Shown piece by piece: positions 39,324-46,788 of a stretch of DNA of 56,544 nucleotides (its first letter is position 1; each line of letters starts with the position of its first letter). A program made the translations under genes and the position numbers. The notes below the pieces were generated by a model, which saw only the letters and a list, made by a program, of their open reading frames with translations, was not told the origin of the DNA and did no database searches. The stretch lies in IMG/VR virus record IMGVR_UViG_3300027799_000001, positions 1-56,544 of that record; one strand, written 5' to 3'. The DNA comes from a virus.

Positions 39324-40445
39324 ATGAACGTTAAATATTTGAAATCAAAAATAGATATTATCGAAGTGGTTGAAAAATATACAGTTATATATAAGGTAGG
39401 GAAAGATTGCAGATGCAAATGCATTTTACACAAAGATTCAAATCCATCTATGCATATCTATGTTGATAATACTTGGTATTGCTTTGGATGTCGTCGCGGT
39501 GGAGATGTTATATCATTTGTTCAACTTGTTGAAAATATTAATTTTACAGAGGCGTGTAAACTACTTGCCCAACAATACAATATTAATATAAGTATATCTG
39601 GTGGAGACTATAAACCATATAATATAGTGTATCCATTGGCTTTAGACGGTACTTGGCATGATTATCTTAGGCGTAGACGTATATCTGATACTACAATCAA
39701 TCAGTGGGGGCTTGGCTATGACTGCAATACATCATCAATATGCATACCAATACGTAATAGTTTCGGTGCAACAATAGCCCACGCCTATAGGTATATTGGA
39801 CATAATAATACAATATCCAAGTACCGTAATGCCAATGGAAATGTGTACAATAAGAGTAGTACACTGTTTGGGTTGGATAAAGCTAAAAAATATATAGACA
39901 CATCTAATTATTGCATTATTGTAGAGGGATATTTTGATTGTATTTCTCTTCATCAAGCCGGAATACGTAATGTTGTAGCTATTTGTGGAGTAGCCTTGAC
40001 TCAACAAATGATAGACATTATTAAAAGACATACCAAGAATGTTGTATTTTGTTATGATAATGATACGGCAGGAATAAATGCAACAGTTGATAGTATAACT
40101 AAGTCTATAGGGCAAGATTTTTGTATTAAAGTTTTAGAGGTGTGTGATTATCATGATATAGACGAGCTTGTTGTTGGGAGTACACCAGAACAATTACATA
40201 AATTTTTGTGTAGTAAAATACATTGGATAGATTTTATGTACAAAAATATGCCACAGAATATTATACAATGTTTATGCAGTGTCGGCGATATATCATATAT
40301 GATTGGATGTGTTGATCGATTGTCAGAAATATCTAATGTGTCTGCAGATATAATTTTTTGTAAAATGATTAAAAAAATAAATAAAACATCACGTTTATAT
40401 AGTGATTTTGTTAAATTTATTAAAAATGGAGGTATCAATGGATAA
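39324..40445 (+). CDS. dnaG: DNA primase, DnaG-like with CHC2 zinc finger and TOPRIM, 373 aa
   Basis: CHC2 zinc finger: CKCILHKDSNPSMHIYVDNTWYCFGCRRGGDVISFV (Cys/His about 33-56). TOPRIM: YCIIVEGYFDCISLHQAGIRNVVAICGVAL (Glu about 197), then VVFCYDNDTAGINAT (DxD about 245). Makes RNA primers for the lagging strand and should work with the DnaB-like helicase at 20324. The usual helicase-binding C-terminus is short. Its final codons overlap the next gene (ATG 40438). Confidence 0.94.
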   Translation: MNVKYLKSKIDIIEVVEKYTVIYKVGKDCRCKCILHKDSNPSMHIYVDNTWYCFGCRRGGDVISFVQLVENINFTEACKLLAQQYNINISISGGDYKPYNIVYPLALDGTWHDYLRRRRISDTTINQWGLGYDCNTSSICIPIRNSFGATIAHAYRYIGHNNTISKYRNANGNVYNKSSTLFGLDKAKKYIDTSNYCIIVEGYFDCISLHQAGIRNVVAICGVALTQQMIDIIKRHTKNVVFCYDNDTAGINATVDSITKSIGQDFCIKVLEVCDYHDIDELVVGSTPEQLHKFLCSKIHWIDFMYKNMPQNIIQCLCSVGDISYMIGCVDRLSEISNVSADIIFCKMIKKINKTSRLYSDFVKFIKNGGING

Positions 40446-40710
40446 TTTAATTTATCATTCGACAGATGGGCGTTTTTCAGAAGCCGCATTATTAGAATGC
40501 AAAAATGGTGTATCATTTCTTAGCGATAAAAAACAAATGGATTTGATTTATAACCATGAAACTAAAAAATATACTATAGTTGCAAGTCATTCATTATGCA
40601 ATATATTTGAGAGACGTATTAATTTTGAAGGTCTTGGACAATATGATCTTTTTTGTATTTACAATTTAATAGGTTATTTTATAAGGCAAAATGGTGGTGA
40701 GGTTTTATAA
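40438..40710 (+). CDS. Hypothetical protein, 90 aa
   Basis: ATG 40438 overlaps the primase stop and follows AATGGAGGTATCA. Small soluble protein (MDNLIYHSTDGRFSEAALLECKNGVSFLSDKKQMDLIYNHETKKYTIVASHSLCNIF). It lies two bases from terL. No motif recognised. Confidence 0.6.
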   Translation: MDNLIYHSTDGRFSEAALLECKNGVSFLSDKKQMDLIYNHETKKYTIVASHSLCNIFERRINFEGLGQYDLFCIYNLIGYFIRQNGGEVL

Positions 40711-40712
40711 TA

Positions 40713-42392
40713 ATGGATAGCCAATTAATTGATAATCTTGTTAATGGTTATCATAGAGCCAAATACATAAATTTTATCAAGTATTGTTGGTTGTATACTA
40801 ATCGACCATTTTTGATAGGGTACCACACAAAAATAATATCGGATGAGATCGATTTGGCGCTTAAGAGATACAAAGACGGTCAATCATCTTATTTGATGTT
40901 TTTGTGTTGTTTTAGGTCGGGGAAAACCGAGTTGACATCTCGGTTTTTGCCTGTCAGATTTTTGGCTCAAAATCCAGATGATGAGGTTTTAATAGTATCT
41001 CACAGACAAGATAAAGCTAATCAATTTAGTCGGTATAGCCAAATGATTGCATCTTCTAAAAATTTTAAAAAATTGTATCCAGATTTAGCCATTGGAAAAG
41101 CTTCTGTGCAGGAATGGGGTTTTGATAATCATTTGGGGTCTTGCCAGTATATAGGTATAGATACTGGATCGGCAGGTATGGGGGCTAATCTATTAATACT
41201 TGATGACTATTATGGTGGTATAGAAGATGCGCTATCACAAACTATAGAAGAAAAAAGATGGAACGCATTTAGTTCAAATTTGCTGACCAGGCTTGGCAGT
41301 CCGCATATAGTAGCGATATGTGTTACACCCTGGACTACGTCTGATATAGTTGCACGAATACAACAAGAAATGATTAAAACCAAAGACTATCCGCAATATA
41401 AAATTTTACGATTTCCCGGAATAGATGAGTCATATCCGTCAGGTTATCTTTTCCCTGAAAAATACCCTGAGTCATGGTATATTGCTCAAAAAGCTACCCT
41501 TAGTAAATATGAGTTTCACTCTTTGATGCAGGCACAACCATTACCACGTGACGCGGGTGTATTCAAAACTTCTAAAATTAAATACTATGATGATATAAGT
41601 GATGTTATTGATGACCCAGAGTCAATTATATGGATTAGGGCATGGGATATAGCTGCATCAGTTAAAGAATTAATTAAGAGTGATCCAGACTGGACTGTCG
41701 GCGTCAAAATGTTTGTCAAAAAATATGAAAGCAATGTTGATGGTTACTATGTACACACGGTGTATATAGATGATATAATAAGGGTTCGTTTTGAGGCACC
41801 TGAGCGCGATAGGCTTATACTGAGTACGGCTTTGGCAGAAAGTAATACCATAGTAGGGGTAGAGTCATTTGGGGTTCAGAAGGACGTCTACAGCAACGTA
41901 CGCAAGCTTCTACAGGGCAAACGTATAATACGCAAGTTCCCTGATGGAAAAGATCCTCGTGGAGATTTGTTATCAAGATCGTTTGCTTTACAAACTGCGT
42001 GTGAAAGCGGTAACCTTTATGTCAAACGTGCCGATTGGAACGAGGCTCTAATCAATGAGTTGGCGTGTTTTCCAGGCTCAAAACATGATGATATTATAGC
42101 TGCAATGGTCGTAGGATTTTACGTTGGACAACGTAGCGGAACCGGTGTAGGTGTGATGGTTGACACACACAGTATTGAGGTAGAGCGTGAAAATAAATGG
42201 GGCGTGATATTAGGGCAGATAATCGATGGATATGAGCCTACGATAAGTCAGACGGATTATATACGCTTTGTAAGGTATAGGCTTGTTGAGCATGCTGGTA
42301 AGGAGGAGAATAGTGCGGTGGTAGAGTTGATGAATTCTATCATCAAAAAGTTAGATATAGAATACGATTATGAATCGTTTAAAGTGGTGTAA
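40713..42392 (+). CDS. terL: Terminase large subunit, 559 aa
   Basis: Motor ATPase: Walker A-like LCCFRSGKTELTSRF (K71), VLIVSHRQDKANQFSRY, Walker B ANLLILDDYYGGIE (D164-D165), VTPW motif III. C-terminal nuclease: IIWIRAWDIAAS (first Asp about 310), GVESFGVQ (Glu, about 390) and KHDDIIAAMVVGFYVG (last Asp pair about 465). Cuts and pumps DNA into the head. Codon usage looks the same as in neighbouring genes. The small subunit is at 25501, so the two are not in the same operon. Confidence 0.93.
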   Translation: MDSQLIDNLVNGYHRAKYINFIKYCWLYTNRPFLIGYHTKIISDEIDLALKRYKDGQSSYLMFLCCFRSGKTELTSRFLPVRFLAQNPDDEVLIVSHRQDKANQFSRYSQMIASSKNFKKLYPDLAIGKASVQEWGFDNHLGSCQYIGIDTGSAGMGANLLILDDYYGGIEDALSQTIEEKRWNAFSSNLLTRLGSPHIVAICVTPWTTSDIVARIQQEMIKTKDYPQYKILRFPGIDESYPSGYLFPEKYPESWYIAQKATLSKYEFHSLMQAQPLPRDAGVFKTSKIKYYDDISDVIDDPESIIWIRAWDIAASVKELIKSDPDWTVGVKMFVKKYESNVDGYYVHTVYIDDIIRVRFEAPERDRLILSTALAESNTIVGVESFGVQKDVYSNVRKLLQGKRIIRKFPDGKDPRGDLLSRSFALQTACESGNLYVKRADWNEALINELACFPGSKHDDIIAAMVVGFYVGQRSGTGVGVMVDTHSIEVERENKWGVILGQIIDGYEPTISQTDYIRFVRYRLVEHAGKEENSAVVELMNSIIKKLDIEYDYESFKVV

Positions 42393-42440
42393 TTAGTTGT
42401 TTCACATAATTTTTTGGTTTAAAATCACAAAGGAGTTTTT

Positions 42441-42782
42441 ATGGATAATGAGACAAAGAAATTGTTGATCGAAGAACTTAAGGACAGAAAAGAAGAATTG
42501 TTGGACAAGATATCAGATATAAAAACTTTTTGCAAGGAGCAGCTCGAATGTCATTTTAATGATTTTTTAGATTCTTGTTATCCTACCATAGAGATAGCTG
42601 ATAGGGAGTTTAGGCCAAGCAAAGTTTTAGCTAAACTAGATTCTGTTGCTTATGAAATGGATTTTGAATCGTGGCTTGATGATTTAACCCATAATGATCT
42701 TAAAAAGATTGATATATTTTCCGAATTGATTGAAAAACTTGAAAAAACAGTATCGTTATTAATCACGCTTGAAAAAGAGTAG
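42441..42782 (+). CDS. Coiled-coil protein, 113 aa
   Basis: Acidic, mainly helical with a long N-terminal coiled coil (KLLIEELKDRKEELLDKISDIKTFCKEQLECHFNDFL) and a C-terminal helix (LIEKLEKTVSLLITLEKE). Strong AAAGGAGTTTTT site. It ends the terminase transcription unit; no terminator with a T-run is obvious after it. Confidence 0.62.
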   Translation: MDNETKKLLIEELKDRKEELLDKISDIKTFCKEQLECHFNDFLDSCYPTIEIADREFRPSKVLAKLDSVAYEMDFESWLDDLTHNDLKKIDIFSELIEKLEKTVSLLITLEKE

Positions 42783-42972
42783 AATTGTAGACATTGCAAA
42801 TTGTTAACCAAAAGTAAAAATGTGATTTGAGTCACGGTCTATAATTAGTCAAGCCATACTAAAGTATGGTTTTGATTATAATCGAACCCTGGGCTTATTA
42901 GGGGCCTTATAGACAATGTTGTATTTAAAACACACTTCAGAGGAAAAATAAAATAAAAATATAAGATTGATC
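42783..42972 (+). promoter_or_regulatory. Noncoding leader or spacer before the right accessory arm
   Basis: No gene. Contains hairpin CCATACT/AGTATGG (42854-42869) and a CCCTGGGCTTATTAGGGGCC block (42897-42916), loosely similar to the CGACCCTCTTAGGCCCCC block at 45032-45049. May be a processed leader, terminator for the terminase unit, or remnant; I see nothing coding. Confidence 0.4.
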
Positions 42973-43001
42973 TTGACATCTTTTGTGAATTGTTGTATAC
43001 T
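42973..43001 (+). promoter_or_regulatory. Sigma-70-type promoter
   Basis: TTGACA (42973-42978), 17-base spacer containing GAATTGTTG, TATACT (42996-43001). First of four related promoters of the right arm. Confidence 0.85.
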
Positions 43002-43049
43002 TTTTATATGATGAATTAATAGTTAGACAATATGAACAAAGGAGTCTGT

Positions 43050-43523
43050 ATGAGTACCATGTTAGTAAAAGATTTAGATAAGAATTTAGCCTTACTTACG
43101 AAAGGGATAGAAATTCGAACCACAATGAGAAAGATCGGGTACAGCAACATTGAATATGGTTTCAATTTTCTTTTTGTGAAATATAAAAACAAAAAGAAAA
43201 CACAGATTCTTTCTGTGTTTGGTGGTGAGGATTTGATACCTTTTCTACAAATAGATGTAGTCGGTTACCTGCAAGATAAGAAAGTAATTGAGCTTAAAAA
43301 CAAAAAAGTGCTTGAAGAGGAGGTACCGCCATCTATATGTATCCTTCTCTGGACTCTTTTAATTTCTTCAGCAACGGCGCTAATAAGTGCCTCTTTGGAG
43401 TCATTTGGTTTGAAAGATTTGTCTTTCAATATATGGGTTGTATCGATGATCGAAATGGGTGTAGGTTTGGCGTTAGGCATTGTAATTGATTGGATTTACA
43501 TGTATAAAAACAGAATAAAATAA
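43050..43523 (+). CDS. Two-TM membrane protein, 157 aa (paralog of 43865)
   Basis: ATG 43050 after AAAGGAGTCTGT; the ATG at 43032 overlaps that site. N-terminal cytoplasmic-type part of about 80 residues (MLVKDLDKNLALLTKGIEIRTTMRKIGYSN... FLFVKY... ILSVFGGEDLIPF) followed by two membrane segments (PSICILLWTLLISSATALISASLESFG and FNIWVVSMIEMGVGLALGIVIDWIYMY). Paired with a zinc ribbon in the order TM, Zn, TM, Zn. Function unknown. Superinfection exclusion or anti-defence are guesses. Confidence 0.7.
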   Translation: MSTMLVKDLDKNLALLTKGIEIRTTMRKIGYSNIEYGFNFLFVKYKNKKKTQILSVFGGEDLIPFLQIDVVGYLQDKKVIELKNKKVLEEEVPPSICILLWTLLISSATALISASLESFGLKDLSFNIWVVSMIEMGVGLALGIVIDWIYMYKNRIK

Positions 43524-43526
43524 TTC

Positions 43527-43555
43527 TTGACAACTTTGGCGAATTGTTGTATACT
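43527..43555 (+). promoter_or_regulatory. Sigma-70-type promoter
   Basis: TTGACA (43527-43532), 17-base spacer, TATACT (43550-43555), followed by TAGATAGTA as in 44317 and 44842. Confidence 0.85.
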
Positions 43556-43595
43556 TAGATAGTAATAATTACCAACCCTAAAATAGAGGTGACTT

Positions 43596-43817
43596 ATGAT
43601 AACAAATAAAGAAACCTATAAGACAAAATGTGATTATTGTAATAATGAATTTGATATTAAGGATTTGTATTCAACAGGTGGCTCAGAAGTTTTGTGCGAA
43701 GATTGCCTCGATCAAAATTATCCTTTTGAATGCTCAGGATGTGGGGGGCGATATAAAGAGTCTGAAATTACCTTTATAAAAGGATCGGAAGCTTTATGTG
43801 AAGGGTGTAATGTTTAG
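43596..43817 (+). CDS. Double zinc-ribbon protein, 73 aa
   Basis: Four CxxC pairs, in order CDYC, CEDC, CSGC and CEGC. The two halves (CDYCNNEF...SEVLCEDC and CSGCGGRY...SEALCEGC) are similar, indicating internal duplication. LIM/ribbon-like, so probably binds proteins or nucleic acid. AGAGGTGACTT precedes the ATG. Confidence 0.78.
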   Translation: MITNKETYKTKCDYCNNEFDIKDLYSTGGSEVLCEDCLDQNYPFECSGCGGRYKESEITFIKGSEALCEGCNV

Positions 43818-43864
43818 TTTTTAGTACAACACTATTGTCAAATTTCATGAACAAAGGAATACGT

Positions 43865-44305
43865 ATGAATACATTGTTAGTGAAAGATTTAGATAAGGAT
43901 CTAGTTTTAGTTCAAAATAACAGCGAAATACAAAAAATAATGGAGGCAATCGGCTACGATAACAATATATACGAATTCGATTTTATTTTCGTCAAAACAC
44001 AAAAAAAACAGATTGTTTCGGTGTTTGGTGGAAAAGGTATTATGCCTTTCGACCTAAAAGAAGTAACAGAGCTTAAAGCCAAGAAAAAAGAGTACCAAGT
44101 TATCAAGGGCGATTATCCATCAGCAGTGCATATACTTATCGGTACATTTTTTGTTTCTTGGTTTACTGGTTTTATAAGCGCTTTTTTCTCGCTATTCTGT
44201 TTAGAAGATCTATCCTTTAAGATATTTATTGTATCGATGATCGAAATAGCCGCCGGATTACTGTTGTCTTTAGTTATTGCTTTAATTGAAATTTTCAAAA
44301 ACTAA
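43865..44305 (+). CDS. Two-TM membrane protein, 146 aa (paralog of 43050)
   Basis: ATG 43865 after AAAGGAATACGT. LVKDLDKDLVLVQNNSEIQKIMEAIGYDNNIYEFDFIFVKTQKKQIVSVFGG parallels 43050 closely. Membrane segments VHILIGTFFVSWFTGFISAFFSL and FKIFIVSMIEIAAGLLLSLVIALIEIF. No own promoter: it depends on the promoter at 43527. Confidence 0.7.
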   Translation: MNTLLVKDLDKDLVLVQNNSEIQKIMEAIGYDNNIYEFDFIFVKTQKKQIVSVFGGKGIMPFDLKEVTELKAKKKEYQVIKGDYPSAVHILIGTFFVSWFTGFISAFFSLFCLEDLSFKIFIVSMIEIAAGLLLSLVIALIEIFKN

Positions 44306-44316
44306 TAAAATAATTA

Positions 44317-44345
44317 TTGACAGCTTTTGAGAATTGTGATATACT
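44317..44345 (+). promoter_or_regulatory. Sigma-70-type promoter
   Basis: TTGACA (44317-44322), 17-base spacer, TATACT (44340-44345), then TAGATAGTA. Confidence 0.85.
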
Positions 44346-44461
44346 TAGATAGTAACAAGCAAAGGATCCGAAAATGAAGCCTTAAAGAATCAGATTAGTT
44401 AACGGAGAGATTGTAATTGTCGATCATGTTCAAGAACAAGAAGATAATTAAAGGATATGTT

Positions 44462-44665
44462 ATGAATAATTTAACCGATTGTCCAGTATGTGGTTCTACA
44501 GAAATGAAACGAGTAACTCATAATGAAACCTTCATCTACAAAGGACGTGAAATACAGATTAAAGACTATACAATTTATCAATGCAATAATTGTGGGGAAG
44601 GTTTCGCTGATCCAGAAAGTAGGAAAAAAGAAGAGAGTTTACTTCAAGATGAGCAACTAAGTTGA
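44462..44665 (+). CDS. MqsA-like zinc-ribbon protein, 67 aa
   Basis: MNNLTDCPVCGSTEMKRVTHNETFIYKGREIQIKDYTIYQCNNCGEGFADPESRKKEESL: CPVCG...CNNCGE with the Y-x-C pattern typical of the N-terminal zinc domain of MqsA-type antitoxins. The helix-turn-helix half of MqsA is absent and no MqsR-like toxin gene is adjacent, so toxin-antitoxin function is not shown. ATG 44462 after AAAGGATATGTT; the ATG at 44417 is less likely. Confidence 0.7.
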   Translation: MNNLTDCPVCGSTEMKRVTHNETFIYKGREIQIKDYTIYQCNNCGEGFADPESRKKEESLLQDEQLS

Positions 44666-44694
44666 TTTAATAAACACAATTGAGGGAGGCTGAT

Positions 44695-44841
44695 ATGGTT
44701 GTTAATCAAAAGTTAATGTATCATGTCATCAATTTGCGCAACAAAATAACACAAGCAATATCTAACCATAATTATACTTCAGCTAAGGCATTGACACACA
44801 AGTTAGTTACATATTGCAAGAAAAATAAAATCAAAATTTAG
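44695..44841 (+). CDS. Small basic helical protein, 48 aa
   Basis: ATG 44695 to TAG 44841 with a strong GAGGGAGGCTGAT site. MVVNQKLMYHVINLRNKITQAISNHNYTSAKALTHKLVTYCKKNKIKI: two amphipathic helices, very basic. Unknown. Confidence 0.62.
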   Translation: MVVNQKLMYHVINLRNKITQAISNHNYTSAKALTHKLVTYCKKNKIKI

Positions 44842-44870
44842 TTAACAATTTCGTTGAAATTGTGTATATT
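44842..44870 (+). promoter_or_regulatory. Variant sigma-70-type promoter
   Basis: TTAACA (44842-44847), 17-base spacer, TATATT (44865-44870), then TAGATAGTA. Overlaps the stop codon of the 44695 gene and drives a 240-base leader before 45112. Confidence 0.68.
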
Positions 44871-44890
44871 TAGATAGTACATTGAAAATG

Positions 44891-45070
44891 GTGTACGTTA
44901 CACATCAACCTGTTACACTAACAATATAACAACATGATAACAAATATTCGAACAGTTGTTATTTGACCGAGACGTTAAAAAGTATAGAAGTGTAGCGTCC
45001 ACCACTAATTTATGTTATTGTATTAACAAATCGACCCTCTTAGGCCCCCGTCAAACTCTTTTTGGCGGGG
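44891..45070 (+). promoter_or_regulatory. Structured 5' leader of the 45112 gene
   Basis: Noncoding. Hairpin GTGTA/TACAC (44891-44903) at the start. Near the end a CCCCGTC/GGCGGGG stem (45046-45052 with 45064-45070), then no strong T-run. Could be a translational regulator or attenuator. Confidence 0.45.
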
Positions 45071-45093
45071 TTGTGGCAAGTAGTTAAAAGATT

Positions 45094-45329
45094 AAACAAA
45101 GGAGTAGAAAAATGAGAGCAATAGTATTAGATGTATCTGTAGGTACGGAAGAGCATGCAGGTGGTATTATGTGTAGTTTCGATGAGGACTGCGCAAGATA
45201 CATAGGGCAGACTATAGAAGTCCAGCATATGTTTACTGATTGTTTACGATGGTATACCTTGAAAGGAAAATCTACAATTAAGCCTGAAGTAATTTTCCAT
45301 AAAAATTGGTTAGAATTTGTACAATAAAA
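45094..45329. repeat. 236-bp perfect inverted duplication (plus copy)
   Basis: Bases 45094-45329 are identical to the reverse complement of 56145-56380, from inside the ribosome-binding site to just past the stop codon of a 71-aa gene. The sequences outside and the next genes are only paralogous, so identity is confined to this block. Confidence 0.9.
45112..45327 (+). CDS. Hypothetical protein, 71 aa, identical twin of 56147-56362
   Basis: MRAIVLDVSVGTEEHAGGIMCSFDEDCARYIGQTIEVQHMFTDCLRWYTLKGKSTIKPEVIFHKNWLEFVQ. Small alpha/beta or barrel protein with repeated Trp/Cys; the final IFHKNWLEFV resembles the WLDxV blocks of its neighbours. Start after AAAGGAGTAGAAAA. No base, even synonymous, differs from the minus-strand copy. 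Unknown function. Confidence 0.75.
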   Translation: MRAIVLDVSVGTEEHAGGIMCSFDEDCARYIGQTIEVQHMFTDCLRWYTLKGKSTIKPEVIFHKNWLEFVQ

Positions 45330-45383
45330 GTATGTTTATAGTGTATGAGGTGGTCAATAGATTTGTAACAAAGGAGTAGAAAA

Positions 45384-46166
45384 ATGTCGAGAAAATTCAG
45401 AGTGAACGAGAAAGTAAGGAAGTCACCGCCTGAATTCACAAAAGAAAAAAAATGTATAGGTAAAGTTTTAGAATTTGACGACAATGCCTTTTGCAATGGT
45501 TGTTATAAGATTAGGCCCAAAGGTTCTTTTGATTTACTCATGTTTCATGGGTCTTGGCTTGATGATGTGCATGAGGACACTCCTGTAGACGATTTACGTA
45601 CTATTTTAGAGAAAGCAGAAAAGACAAATATAGAAAAATTAGATGAAACACCTATAATGTTTCAGAAATCTTGGCTTGATGAGGTGTATGAGGACACCCT
45701 TGTAGACGATTTACACACTATTTTGGGGAAAACAGAAGAACCAAAGTCAGACTATCACAAAGCAAAATATGACAAAGGAAAATATCAACCAAGATACATT
45801 CCGGTGATAGCTGAAGAGTTGGCGGCCAGGGTGTTTGAGTTTGGCGGTTGTAAAAACTATGGTTTCTTCTCTTTCCAAGATGTACCGGAAGCTATGGACA
45901 GATACATGGATGCACTGAAGCGTCATTATGATGTTCTCATGCTGCATAAACAACAAAATGGAAATTATGATATCAATGAGTCAGAATCACAAATACCAGA
46001 GATAGCTTTTATTCTTTCAAACGCTATGATGCTGGTTCATGTATATGTTAGGGAGGCGGCAAAAGCCAAAGGTATGACAATGAGAGAGTATGTTGATAAG
46101 GAAATTAATCCGGGCATGTTTACTGCTTTTGATGCGGTAAAAGAAAAATATAATACGAAAAGTTGA
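45384..46166 (+). CDS. Fusion of SH3-like module and DUF5664-type domain, 260 aa
   Basis: Residues 1-65 (FRVNEKVRKSPPEFTKEKKCIGKVLEFDDNAFCNGCYKI...MFHGSWLDDVHEDTPVDDL) match the separate 83-aa protein at 55858. A tandem copy of the last part follows (IMFQKSWLDEVYEDTLVDDL, about 90-115). Residues about 125-255 (AKYDKGKYQPRYIPVIAEELAARVFEFGGCKNYGFFSFQD... YMDALKRHYDVLML ... SQIPEIAFILSNAMMLVHVYVRE) resemble the DUF5664 nucleotide-handling (dATP/dGTP phosphohydrolase-like, MazG-like) family. Likely acts on dNTPs or tRNA-type nucleotides. The linkage to the module is new to me. Confidence 0.72.
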   Translation: MSRKFRVNEKVRKSPPEFTKEKKCIGKVLEFDDNAFCNGCYKIRPKGSFDLLMFHGSWLDDVHEDTPVDDLRTILEKAEKTNIEKLDETPIMFQKSWLDEVYEDTLVDDLHTILGKTEEPKSDYHKAKYDKGKYQPRYIPVIAEELAARVFEFGGCKNYGFFSFQDVPEAMDRYMDALKRHYDVLMLHKQQNGNYDINESESQIPEIAFILSNAMMLVHVYVREAAKAKGMTMREYVDKEINPGMFTAFDAVKEKYNTKS

Positions 46167-46231
46167 AATTTTTTATACTTTTTTGCACATTTTGTATTAT
46201 ATTTGTAAATAACTTTTAATAAGGAGTAAAT

Positions 46232-46408
46232 ATGATACTTAAAATCATAGTGTATAGTATGTGTGTAGCCTTATTTACAGGTTTGCATATTGCAGCAATA
46301 GTTAAATTTAAACGCTGGTTTAGCTGGCAAAAATATTTACAAATTATAGGCTTAGGTCTTATAGTATTTGCAGTGTCACTATTCACTCTATGTGCTATTC
46401 TTGGATAA
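46232..46408 (+). CDS. Two-TM microprotein, 58 aa
   Basis: MILKIIVYSMCVALFTGLHIAAIVKFKRWFSWQKYLQIIGLGLIVFAVSLFTLCAILG. Two hydrophobic segments flanking a basic RWFSWQK loop. AAGGAGTAAAT before the ATG. First of three similar two-TM microproteins in tandem (46232, 46418, 46592). Confidence 0.7.
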   Translation: MILKIIVYSMCVALFTGLHIAAIVKFKRWFSWQKYLQIIGLGLIVFAVSLFTLCAILG

Positions 46409-46417
46409 GGAGTAATT

Positions 46418-46585
46418 ATGGAACTTAAATTCCTTATATCTGTTTTGTGTTTGGCCCTAACTGTGTTTCATACTGTTATTATGTATAACAAACCACTTCA
46501 GATAAATAAACACGTACAAGATTTAAGATGGAGTCTTACTATCTTTTTGCTTTCATTATTAGTATACATTAACGTATCCCAATAA
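46418..46585 (+). CDS. Two-TM microprotein, 55 aa
   Basis: MELKFLISVLCLALTVFHTVIMYNKPLQINKHVQDLRWSLTIFLLSLLVYINVSQ. Same topology as its neighbour. AAGGAGTAATT site starting in the stop of the 46232 gene. Confidence 0.68.
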   Translation: MELKFLISVLCLALTVFHTVIMYNKPLQINKHVQDLRWSLTIFLLSLLVYINVSQ

Positions 46586-46591
46586 AATGAG

Positions 46592-46777
46592 TTGTTATGG
46601 AACTCAAAAACATATTTCTTAATATGTGGCATTTTATCTCTTTTAAATCTTGTATTATGCATTGATATACTTTTTGATTTTGATTTTAAAAATTGGAAAG
46701 ATTATTTGCAAAGGATAAGTTTATACTTTGTTATATCAATATTGTTTATAGTCCTACAACATACCAATTTTCAATAA
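46592..46777 (+). CDS. Two-TM microprotein, 61 aa, TTG start or frameshifted
   Basis: Frame from TTG 46592 gives LWNSKTYFLICGILSLLNLVLCIDILFDFD... ISLYFVISILFIVLQHTNF. The ATG at 46597 encodes MELKNIF in the wrong frame; one A fewer in the A5 run gives MELKTYFLICGIL, aligned with the MELKFL start of the previous gene. So either a TTG start is used, the A-run slips, or the gene is broken. Confidence 0.5.
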   Translation: MLWNSKTYFLICGILSLLNLVLCIDILFDFDFKNWKDYLQRISLYFVISILFIVLQHTNFQ

Positions 46778-46788
46778 AGGATAAAAAA

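Noticed and set aside
44462-44665. MqsRA-type toxin-antitoxin locus
   Set aside because: Only the zinc ribbon resembles MqsA; the DNA-binding half and a toxin gene are missing.
46693-46788. Extended N-terminus of the 46789 gene (upstream ATG in frame)
   Set aside because: The extension does not match the family; ATG 46789 with AAAGGATAAAAAA gives the MCxFFSFVSY start shared by all other copies.
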